Shown: one piece after another, positions 35,401-42,208 of the stretch
Layout of the letters: each line of letters opens with the position of its first letter
Numbering within the stretch: the first letter of the stretch is position 1
Assembly: GCF_964355755.1 (NCBI RefSeq)
Contig: NC_092672.1
Location: forward strand, 37,074,501 to 37,134,500
Length of the DNA stretch: 60,000 bases
Source of the DNA: Antedon mediterranea
Taxonomy: Eukaryota; Echinodermata; Crinoidea; Comatulida; Antedonidae
Direction: 5' to 3'
Translations under genes and position numbers: made by a program
The notes under the pieces: model-generated
Databases searched by the model: none
Seen by the model: only the letters and a program-made list of their open reading frames with translations
What the model was told of the DNA's origin: nothing

Positions 35401-36527
35401 AATTAGTTTGCAGCGTATTCGCCATGACTAATTTTTACGAGCAAATTGCAAGAAATATGATCTATACATTAAATTAGCGATAACGTTAGAAAATGTTAGT
35501 TTTTCTTCAATCTTTTAATTGCGGCCTAAGTGGTTCTGTTGGACGTGATTGTAATTATTGTTTTAGCAATTACATTATTTTAACATTTAATAGTTGCATA
35601 CTATTATTTTATTAGCAGTGTTATAACAAAATCATTAATGTTTGAATGTTTTACTAGGTCCCTAATACGCCATCTAATTATTAATAACCTTTGACCCAAA
35701 ATACAGTATTTGGTTTCTCGCTTGTGATTGGTTAAATTACGTTCTTGCGATTCGTCTTATAGATATAGCTAGTGTAATATAGGCCTAATAATATTTGTTA
35801 TCGTAAAATGTTGATATCAACACTTTTTGCAAGAATTGTTAAACAAACACTAAAATGGCATTATTTATTTTTGATACTGCACTTACAGCCTGCGTGTAGC
35901 TATACTGTATGTTGTAACAACTACAGCTACATACACAATCGTTGGTGTTATTATAACACCCGGCATGGGCTGGCTATTCTGAAGCCAATTTGTTTTTTTC
36001 CCTATACGTTTGAGTTTACTGTAGGCCTACATAATTTGCACGGCCTGGATGTACAGTCTGGTCACAAATCGGGACAAAAGAGCGCATGTTCTTAGTATTA
36101 CGAAAACTATACAACATAAATAATACAATGGGCCTACCCAAAGTAACAGTAACGACCTTCGTATTAAATCCTGGTGATGCTATGCCCGAATGCTATGTCA
36201 CCACCCCGTTATAATAGCCCCAAGTCGGGCAAGGAGGGAGGGAAACCCGCTCCAAGCTCCTAACTTTAAAAAAAAACACTCTTTGTGTATAACATTCCAG
36301 AACATCATTCACTGTTTTAACCACTAACTAATGGCCTAAACCGTCTTCATTTCAACTGAATCTGCCGCAATTTTATTTTATTATTAAATCATTTTAATTC
36401 CTTCACGATACTATATGAAACTATCGTTATTCAAACGAAATTAATATTAATAATAATTAAGTATAAACTTGCCTGCTATAGTTACCAAAACAATATAATA
36501 GCTTAAATTGAGTATCGTCTGCTTCAT
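18691..36527 (-). CDS. Nicotinic acetylcholine receptor alpha-type subunit (middle gene)
   Basis: Six exons join in frame into 503 residues: 36527-36473, 21518-21379, 21082-21038, 20871-20762, 20391-19416, 18876-18691. Residues 1-18 form the signal peptide. Asn-Phe-Thr at 46 may be glycosylated. Loop D Trp82, loop A Tyr115, Cys-loop Cys150-Cys164 (13 between), loop B Trp171 and vicinal Cys214-Cys215 mark an alpha-type ligand-binding subunit. M1 is about 234-256, M2 about 264-283 with Glu263 at -1' (cation selectivity) and Leu273 at 9', M3 about 295-319, M4 about 455-475. The family forms pentameric acetylcholine-gated cation channels. Oddities: the aromatic expected four residues after the second loop C cysteine is Phe219, with Tyr220 at +5; the 20' pore-mouth position is Ser284; intron 1 is 15 kb and starts with GC. 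The M3-M4 loop is uninterrupted by an intron, unlike the right-hand paralogue. Confidence 0.92.
19274..19404. mobile_element. ACCAATCACAAGCG-type MITE next to a splice donor
   Basis: Left arm ACGCAACGTAATTTGACCAA, right arm TTGATCAAATTACGTGCGTT. Its right end lies about ten bases from the exon 5 donor (GT at 19415-19414) of the middle nAChR gene, inside the last intron. Confidence 0.75.
19416..20391 (-). CDS. Middle nAChR gene, exon 5 (Cys-loop to M3-M4 loop)
   Basis: 976 nt between acceptor TTTTCTTTTCAG and donor TTG|GTAATA. It completes Asn117 and encodes residues 118-442: Cys-loop, loops B and C, M1-M3 and the whole cytoplasmic loop up to the amphipathic helix ([15 protein letters not shown]). 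Confidence 0.95.
20434..20513. repeat. (TA)n microsatellite in intron 4 of the middle nAChR gene
   Basis: Almost pure TA run beginning about 40 bp from the exon 5 acceptor, upstream of its pyrimidine tract. Confidence 0.95.
20762..20871 (-). CDS. Middle nAChR gene, exon 4
   Basis: 110 nt, acceptor TTATGATAG, donor AATAA|GTAAGT. It starts [20 protein letters not shown] and ends with the loop A motif WRPDFVLYN. It has the same length and phase as exon 4 of the right-hand gene. Confidence 0.94.
21038..21082 (-). CDS. Middle nAChR gene, exon 3 (45 nt)
   Basis: Encodes [15 protein letters not shown] between acceptor TTTTATAG and donor CAG|GTAAAT. The 45-nt size is the standard third exon of animal nAChR genes. 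Confidence 0.94.
21205..21338. mobile_element. ACCAATCACAAGCG-type MITE in intron 2 of the middle nAChR gene
   Basis: GTTCCCACTTGAACCTAACA at the left, then CAAGTTAGTTGACCAATCAC and the inverse ATCGTGATTGGTCAAATTAC. The right terminus is degraded. Confidence 0.7.
21379..21518 (-). CDS. Middle nAChR gene, exon 2
   Basis: 140 nt, acceptor TTTAATTTCAG, donor GTG|GTGAGT. It completes Gly19 and encodes [15 protein letters not shown] through [11 protein letters not shown], the N-terminal helix and first strand of the ligand-binding domain. Confidence 0.93.
22535..22830. repeat. Direct duplication of a ~145-bp segment
   Basis: TTTTGTGCAAATTATTTG and the 3' block CCAGGAACATTGCTACAAAG followed by AAATTGATAACTCCATA occur twice (ending near 22678 and 22827), with small indels between. 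It lies in intron 1 of the middle nAChR gene. Confidence 0.8.
22831..26280. other. Intron 1 sequence of the middle nAChR gene, nothing firm recognised
   Basis: AT-rich with a small direct repeat at 25011-25082 (TTTATAAAAAAAAACTGTTG, AATATAT). No exon-like frame or structured element could be supported. Confidence 0.4.
26283..27020 (+). mobile_element. LINE relic: reverse transcriptase fragment with internal deletion
   Basis: An open frame from about 26283 to 26691 carries reverse transcriptase blocks: [19 protein letters not shown] (first catalytic Asp), [13 protein letters not shown], and KYADDTIL with the YADD catalytic pair. Directly after, in another frame (about 26692-26835), comes [20 protein letters not shown] and [13 protein letters not shown], which is the extreme C-terminus of such proteins, so the thumb and connection region has been deleted. 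The element ends with a short repeated tail (TTGAATC)n at about 27001-27020, typical of CR1/L2/jockey-group LINEs. Inside intron 1 of the middle nAChR gene, antisense to it; inactive. Confidence 0.87.
27205..27299. mobile_element. AAGCTCTGTCTACACT-type MITE, left-truncated copy 5
   Basis: CTAGTTTGAG, GTGTGATGTGCCCAAATATG and the right terminus GGTAGTGTGGACAGGGCTT; the first ~15 bp of the left terminus are missing. Confidence 0.75.
27401..27561. mobile_element. AAGCTCTGTCTACACT-type MITE, copy 6
   Basis: AGAGCTCTGTGTACACTATC at the left and TTTGATAGTGTGGACAGAGC at the right. The centre has an (ATTG)n expansion, TGATTGATTGATTGATTG. It lies about 100 bp from copy 5. Confidence 0.85.
27562..28630. 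other. Intron 1 of the middle nAChR gene, no feature recognised
   Basis: Short open frames at 28314-28629 give no recognisable protein. Confidence 0.4.
28633..28805. repeat. Minisatellite, 59-bp unit, about 2.8 copies
   Basis: Units starting at 28633, 28692 and 28751 share CGTAACGAAGCGCGAAG, GGCGATC and ATAACGTGATGAATAGC with substitutions. CpG-rich relative to its surroundings. Confidence 0.8.
28810..30055. other. Intron 1 of the middle nAChR gene, no feature recognised
   Basis: AT-rich unique-looking sequence; nothing supported. Confidence 0.4.
30061..30468. repeat. 71-bp tandem array grown from a MITE terminus, 5.7 copies
   Basis: Units begin at 30061, 30132, 30203, 30274, 30345 and 30416 with AAAGCTCTGTCTACACTATC and end in AATTATATTTAGGCCT. 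The first ~28 bp of each unit are the terminal sequence of the MITE family described elsewhere in the window; the rest is unrelated. Copies differ by only a few substitutions (TTTATAC/TTCATAC, TTTTAG/TTTCAG), so expansion is recent. Confidence 0.95.
30888..31215. repeat. Minisatellite, ~115-bp unit, three copies
   Basis: Blocks sharing ACATCTTTACTTAGAATGTA, TGTATTTCCAGGGCAG, ACAACATAGCGTTGTGAAGT and GAACATTCTGTCTTGTGGTT repeat three times; the first copy is shorter and more diverged. Confidence 0.8.
31216..32170. other. Intron 1 of the middle nAChR gene, no feature recognised
   Basis: No supported feature. A single terminus GTTTGCGGTACACCATGTG of another MITE family (complete at 43624-43772) lies just beyond, near 32178. 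Confidence 0.4.
32389..32563. mobile_element. MITE with GGCCAATTTG... inverted termini
   Basis: Left terminus GGCCAATTTGTAAAGACAAG then CGGTAACGG; right terminus CCGTTACCGTTCGTCTGTGT then AAATTGGCC. The ~33-bp arms are inverted with a few mismatches. CTGCAG occurs next to both ends and may be part of a target-site duplication. No coding capacity. Confidence 0.8.
33064..33098. repeat. Perfect 17-bp-arm palindrome
   Basis: CATAGAGATGTTATAGT and its exact inverse complement are separated by a single C. It would form a near-loopless hairpin or cruciform. Confidence 0.95.
33500..33752. repeat. Direct duplication (~110 bp units)
   Basis: ATTATTAGAAAGAAACTTGA, GAACATGCGTTATATTT and TGTTACGAGCACATCTTTTT occur twice, about 155-160 bp apart, with the second unit carrying a short insertion. 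Confidence 0.75.
33900..33946. repeat. Perfect 18-bp-arm hairpin
   Basis: ATATAGTTTGTGGCGCCA, an 11-base spacer, then its exact inverse complement. Isolated, with no further arms recognised; a small foldback element or a structured non-coding site. Confidence 0.95.
33950..36470. other. Intron 1 of the middle nAChR gene, no feature recognised
   Basis: An open frame at 35808-36095 has no recognisable domain. A CTTGTGATTGGTTAAATTAC fragment of the ACCAATCACAAGCG MITE occurs near 35721 and a weaker one near 34585. Confidence 0.4.
36473..36527 (-). CDS. Middle nAChR gene, exon 1 (signal peptide, GC donor)
   Basis: 55 nt from ATG. It encodes [18 protein letters not shown] plus the first base of Gly19. 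The donor reads GCAG|GCAAGT, the consensus of rare GC-AG introns. Phase 1 and the resulting Gly-Cys-Phe-Gly join match the paralogues; the nearest GT alternative (two codons on) would break the frame. Assignment to exon 2, 15 kb away, rests on phase, orientation and the signal-peptide character. Confidence 0.75.
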
Positions 36528-36529
36528 CT

Positions 36530-37310
36530 TCGTTTCCCGCGCAGTTTCCTTGTAAGGCTAGTGTCCGTTCACACACATAAACACTTGTAACAACCCCACT
36601 GCAGTCTGTTCAGACGAAAAAAACAGTATATTATAAATATTTTTTCTGCAGTTTTCCTCGAATGTTTTTACCTGCTCATCATATCTATAATGCGAATTGT
36701 CTCACTGGTAGAATACATTGTAGCAAAGTATCCAACATCGTCTCCTGTGGTAACAGCTGCCCTCTGGTTCATACCACGACAGTTGACACACAATAAAGTA
36801 AACCAACGCGTATCAGAAAATCTTCGACAATTATTTTCAGGTTAATACATTAAATAATGTAACTTGTGTATAATTTAACGCCAACAACAACGCTTTAATA
36901 TACGTATATTTTAATGATTTAAAACGATTCCAGCGCTGGTATTACCGCAGTGTACATTATTGAGTGTGTGAATGGTAGGACACGAACTGTACATGTTACG
37001 ATGTATGGGGGTGTCCTTCACAACCAACCTCAACCATTTGAAATAGCGTGATCTTGTACACAACGATAATAGACAAGGCACAGGTGAATCTTTAATGAAA
37101 AGCGTATTGGTAAGTCACCGCCGTCGGCGATACGGTTGTCGGTCGGCAGTTGGATAGGCCTTTAGTTAATGTGCTTGACCCCAACAGAATGTATATTTGC
37201 AACAAGAAACACGAAAGTATATGCGTTACAAAGAGATAGTGTTTAGCTTAAGCCTGAAGATAGTAGAAAATGTTTCATGCAATTTTTAATACAATTTTCT
37301 AATACTATTT
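36530..37310. other. Intergenic, upstream of the middle nAChR gene
   Basis: Holds whatever promoter the middle gene uses; no TATA box, initiator or conserved site could be singled out in this AT-rich sequence. Confidence 0.35.
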
Positions 37311-37315
37311 CAGTT

Positions 37316-37466
37316 AATGCTTGGTTACGCAACGCAATGACCTATACGCAACGTAAGTAATTTGACCAATCACAAGCAATGGATCATCCGAACTGTCGCT
37401 TGTGATTGGTCAATTCCTTTACGTTGTGCCACGTTGTTGCGCCCTAGTGGAAACCAAACATACATT
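37316..37466. mobile_element. ACCAATCACAAGCG-type MITE upstream of the middle nAChR gene
   Basis: AATGCTTGGTTACGCAACGC and CCTAGTGGAAACCAAACA mark the termini; internal inverted pair TTTGACCAATCACAAGCAAT / TCGCTTGTGATTGGTCAATT. Confidence 0.8.
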
Positions 37467-38230
37467 TGATATTTGTACTGAGTTATAGCTACTGTTCCAT
37501 ATATAATTGGAATTGTCTTTGATTAAAAGGACCTGAATAAAAATACAGCAACAAAGATAATAACCTATTTAAAAAAATGTTTCCTTATTGATGATACTTT
37601 TATTAAAGGTATACAATAACAACTAAGCCTAAAGGTAGCCATGTTGATTACATAAGCCGCACTTAAGAGCTCTTTTGTTGTTACAATTCTTCTTTAACCT
37701 TTCTTTCTTTCTTAAGTAACGTCTTACCTTGTATGTATACACTCGAGTCTTGTTGACTCGAGATTAGTCTGTTCTTATGAAAAGAAGAAAAACAACAAGT
37801 AGGTTTCTGGACGATTTAAGCATCTTAATAAAAGTTAATTCATTTATTTGGTGGCAAAAATATAAAAACAGGCAGAATATTTTGTAATTTAGGCGTTGTG
37901 TCAAATTCTCTGTATTTGAATTCGTAACTTATATTATACATTTTTTTCTTCTGAACATTAGTATAATGGCCTATGCAATATGCTACTGCTACTGGAATTG
38001 TTCATTTCTATTGATACATTTTTAAATTTAGGATTTTTGACTTTGTTTAGTTTACCATATTGTCTGAATCACGTGATATCGATTTTAATGGCATGGCATT
38101 CACATAGAATAATTATACAAGGAAATAAATACAACGAAGTTTACGTATTCTCCATCACCAAGCAGAAACATAATCTGTCGTTTAGCCTTGTCATCTTTAT
38201 TGGCATTATTCCCTTTAACCGTCCATCACT

Positions 38231-38432
38231 CATAATCATCATCATCATCACAATTATCATCATCATCATCACAATTATCATCATCATCATCTTTATCATT
38301 ATCAACATCATAATTATCATTTTCATCATCATCATTATCATCATCATTTTCATCATCATTTTCGTCATCAACATCATCATCATCATCATTTTTATCATTA
38401 TTATCATCATCTTCTTTTTCACCATCATCGTT
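38231..38432. repeat. (ATC)n/(ATT)n microsatellite
   Basis: Triplet repeat that keeps one frame open on each strand, giving poly-Ile and poly-Met/Lys translations of no significance. Confidence 0.95.
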
Positions 38433-38439
38433 ATCGCCG

Positions 38440-40790
38440 TGTCATTGAACACAGAAAAAATGGAAACATATACACTTTGATTCAATCCACTATCCTCCGG
38501 GCCTACGTGACTACTAAAGAAAAAATAGACTTAAAATAAAGCAGATAGCAGTCTTGAATCGTGGAGTCTATGGTTCAATATACTAGGCCTATTTATAAAA
38601 AGAATTGAATGTACCCCTTGGCAAATGAATCGATAATCCGATTAGCTCCCAATCATAATTAAACTAATTAGGTTAACGGTGGACTATCCAGTGTAACATT
38701 TGAAAATGGTTATGTAGTGAGTTTAAACCCAGTGTCATTCGGATCAGTTCAGAGGATTTACATCTCCTAGGTAACAAGAGGAAAGATATATATCATGAAA
38801 ACAACAAATATTGATCATGTGAAGTCTCATTATAGTATTTACTTTGGAGTAATCGGTTGCTTGTTTATATCAAATTGGAATCTAAAGTAGGGCCTATTAA
38901 GGGTAGTGTTATTAAGATAATGGTTCTTCGTTGACAATACAGTTAGTAGACAATACCCACTTTCCATCCTATAACCGAGAGATATATCTACAGGATACAA
39001 AGCAATACGTATTATTATTATTTTTTTTTTAAATGATTTTCCTTTCCATTCCAACATAAAATGTTTTAACTTTACTTAGGCATGTACAGTACACGTCGAT
39101 ATTAGCAACTTTGGTTTATGTATACAGCAGTGACAAGTAGACCAATTTACTCAGGTGTTACGCGGAAGAATATTCCCAGTACTGAGATTTGTTTGTTTGA
39201 GCAAACATTACAAACTATAGCTTCGTGTCCAGAACACGTTTAACGAACACAAACATCAATTTCAAGCCAATTTGTATTTATCTTTTTTGACGTTTGGTAG
39301 AAACAGTTGCTTTTAAAGGAGTTTTTTGTTTGGTTTATCCAACAATCAAAAAAGATACATTAATTTTAACTATACGAGTCGGATTGACATCACATTTATT
39401 ACGCCTTCTGCGCTGACGAAATGGATGCACACAAAAGTACACAGGCCATGCCATGGCTCTGTTTACAAGCGTAGGGCCTATTGAATATAGATAGACCTAT
39501 TTCTTACTAAATTGAAGAATTTTCTCCATGTTTCGGCCATAATTAACTTTTCCGTGTAGGAATGTGTGATTTCAATTGTGCCTAAATAATTGAAAGATTA
39601 TATGTGTTCTGTACAGTTGGTTTTCAAAATATGTAGGCCTAAAATCAGGGATGGGTTTGTTTTAGTGGTATTTGCACGAATTAACCATTTGCATATACCG
39701 TTAGAACAATACAGGTAATCTATGATACTTCTTGTTTTACATCTCCCATTATCGGTTAGATTTTGAGTATGCATACAGGATGGGATCTAAGCTTACCCCA
39801 CCAACGTACAAGCTTTAATTTGTCACAACGTTGGTGGCACAACTTAAAGCTCAGGTACAGGCATGTATTTTTAATTAAATATCTGGTTAATTGTACATAA
39901 ATAAAATATTTGTAACAAAAATCAAGACGAAAAAACATGAATTTCCCTTAATATGGTCAAATACAAAATTTGGTAAAATTCTGCCATAAAAACCAGGAAT
40001 ACTTTTTTTCAGTAGTTAGGTGGTTTAACCTAATGTAATAACATGTCTGGTGACTCCCTAGAAGGTGAACAAAGATGGCGGATATACGGTGGATAATTTT
40101 TGCTATAGCATGATAAATAAAAATCTGAAGTTGAATAAAAATTAGTTAAGTTATATTACCTATATTTAGTGATCTGATATCATTTTTTACCACACCGTTT
40201 ATTTTTCATAGCTTTTTAAAATGCCTCTCTATATTTACAAAATTTGTTTACAAAAGAATAGAGATTATACTGTGTAATTTGATAAGAAAGTGCTTATTTT
40301 CAACAAGCTCGTGTAACAAAATAAAATCTAAAAAATTATGAAACATAGGGGAAACTATAGATTGATAATTATTGGAATGTATGATCAATAGAAAGTTTTT
40401 TCCCGCATCTGCCCTTTAACAACCGTCACGTAAAAAATATGAAAATAATACATTTAAAAATCCGATTATAATAACGATTTTAAAAGTAACAATATATTGT
40501 CGGCTTCGTCGATTTACATAATACGACAGGATTACATTTCCTACATTTTATGTAATTAACAAAATGGACATAGACGGCGGGATGACTTGGTCTTAAACAG
40601 CTGAACAAAGAAATCAGCAGTACTAATTAACGTTGTACTCGGCGGTCGCTAATTAACAAATCTAATTTAAGAATGTTGATAATCTTTCGTATCTGCGCCT
40701 CTACTTTTCCCCGCAATAAACTAATGGGTAAGATTAAATTTGTGTTTAATTAAATATTGTAAGTATTGACACGGTACGTATTATATGAGG
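38440..40790. other. Intergenic AT-rich sequence, no gene recognised
   Basis: Between the right and middle nAChR genes. No exon or repeat family member was recognised. Confidence 0.4.
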
Positions 40791-40794
40791 TGAA

Positions 40795-40905
40795 TATTTT
40801 AGGTCTAAACCCCCTCAGTCAAAATGTCTTAATGTCCGGTACGTATTAAAGAGGTGAGTGCTAGGTCTAAACCACCTCAGTCAAATGTCTTAATGTCCAA
40901 ACCAC
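40795..40905. repeat. Short direct duplication
   Basis: GTACGTATTA...GAGGTGA, TAGGTCTAAACC and CCTCAGTCAAAATGTCTTAA occur twice about 63 bp apart, followed by a third partial CTTAATGTCCAAACCACCTC. Confidence 0.75.
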
Positions 40906-40964
40906 CTCGAAGGAAGAAAGAGGGAACGTAAATAGTAATAATATTAGAAACATATCGGATTTAG

Positions 40965-41325
40965 TCGGTTTTTAGTCGGGTGTAATTGGTTTGAGTCGGG
41001 TTGAGTCGATTGCGTTGATTTGAGTCGGTTTTAGTCGGGTGTAATTGGTTTGAGTCGGGTTGAGTCGATTGCGTTGATTTGAGTCGGTTTTAGTCGGGTG
41101 TAATTGGTTTGAGTCGGGTTGAGTCGATTGCGTTGATTTGAGTCGGTTTTAGTCGGGTGTAATTGGTTTGAGTCGGGTTGAGTCGATTGCGTTGATTTGA
41201 GTCGGTTTGAGTTGGGTTGAGTCGCTTTGATTCGGATTAAGTTGATTTGAGTCACTTTGATTCGGGTTGAGTCGGGTTGAGTTGGTTTGAGTCGATTGAG
41301 TCGGGTAAGTCGGTTTCAATCTTTG
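40965..41325. repeat. Minisatellite, 59-bp unit rich in GAGTCGG
   Basis: Four nearly identical 59-bp units (GAGTCGGTTTTAGTCGGGTG, TAATTGGTTTGAGTCGGGTT, GAGTCGATTGCGTTGATTT) followed by decayed GAGTCGGGTT/GAGTCGATTG repeats. A minus-strand frame across it would encode Thr/Gln/Asn/Pro repeats and is judged an artefact. Confidence 0.92.
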
Positions 41326-41670
41326 ATGAGCAAACAGATAACGTAACCATTGAAGTCAATAGTTGGTCACATCTTCATTCCACTATTGCTAAAAGATGGA
41401 CATGTTCGTTTTTCTTGTAACCTACACTATAATAGCCTATAATGTCTGTCTGATGTATTTTGATCGTTCTGATTGTATGATTGTTTTTACAATGACTAAC
41501 TACTGTAATGTTACTGACTTTAACTTTATTTTTTTTAAATCACCACAGAAACACTTTTTATGATTTTTGAAAATGTGTTCGTTTCCTCTAGCTGTCGAAT
41601 AAAAATAAATTGACAAAAGAATATCAGAATTAAATTAGACAAGCAAGTAAAAAATTAAATGGCTATGTTA

Positions 41671-41788
41671 ATGCGTGGTTCTCACTAAGACGCAATGACG
41701 TAAGTAAGTTGACCAATCATGACGCGATGCATTATCAATACCGTCATCATTGGTAAACTTAGTTAAGCATCCAAGTGAGAACCAAGTT
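41671..41788. mobile_element. ACCAATCACAAGCG-type MITE, degraded copy
   Basis: ATGCGTGGTTCTCACTAAGA at the left and CCAAGTGAGAACCAAG at the right; inside, AAGTTGACCAATCATGACGC and CATCATTGGTAAACTTAG. About 220 bp beyond the stop codon of the right nAChR gene. Confidence 0.75.
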
Positions 41789-42004
41789 CGGTGAATTCGG
41801 TGAAAAAACTTTTTTTGGAAGACGGCATACGTCATATAAAGAAAATATTTACATACGGGTTATAGGGTAAACCTTAATATACAATATTGCTCTAATTTTC
41901 AATTATTATTATTAGAAAATGTTGAGAATCATATATCTTGCATAACGTATTTTCTGGAATTACCATTTTTAAATTTGTCTAAATTGCACTTTGTTGCTGC
42001 TTCT

Positions 42005-42208
42005 CTATATAAAGTCCTCTTGTGTAAATTGTTTACTTTCTAAAATAGTTGGGTTTTCGTGAACTAATGAGCCGTGTGCATCCGTACCCTCCCAAAACAC
42101 TGGTGGTCTTAGAAATAAAACGACAGTACCGATGTTGACTGCGATGATAAACACCCACAGGAGCAGACGATCTATTACCAGGCCTACAAACCGCCAATCT
42201 TCTTCAGA
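42005..42208 (-). CDS. Right nAChR gene, exon 7 (M4 and stop)
   Basis: 204 nt including TAG; acceptor CTTCATTACAG. It starts SEEDWRFVGLVIDRLLLWVF and ends in a charged extracellular tail. The intron before it is phase 0, at the same place as in the middle gene. Confidence 0.93.
   Translation of the reverse strand, partial: SEEDWRFVGLVIDRLLLWVFIIAVNIGTVVLFLRPPVFWEGTDAHGSLVHENPTILESKQFTQEDFI

Noticed and set aside
35808-36095. 95-codon plus-strand frame
   Set aside because: No recognisable domain, no splice support, and it is antisense within the large nAChR intron.
36527-36700. Promoter elements upstream of the middle nAChR gene
   Set aside because: TATA-like words are everywhere in this AT-rich DNA; none is distinguished by position or conservation.
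37980-38485. 166-codon plus-strand frame and 114-codon minus-strand frame
   Set aside because: More than half of each is microsatellite-derived poly-Ile or poly-Met/Lys; no domain in the flanking part.
41031-41255. Minus-strand frame encoding Thr/Gln/Asn/Pro repeats
   Set aside because: It follows exactly the 59-bp minisatellite; a unit length not divisible by three shows no coding constraint.
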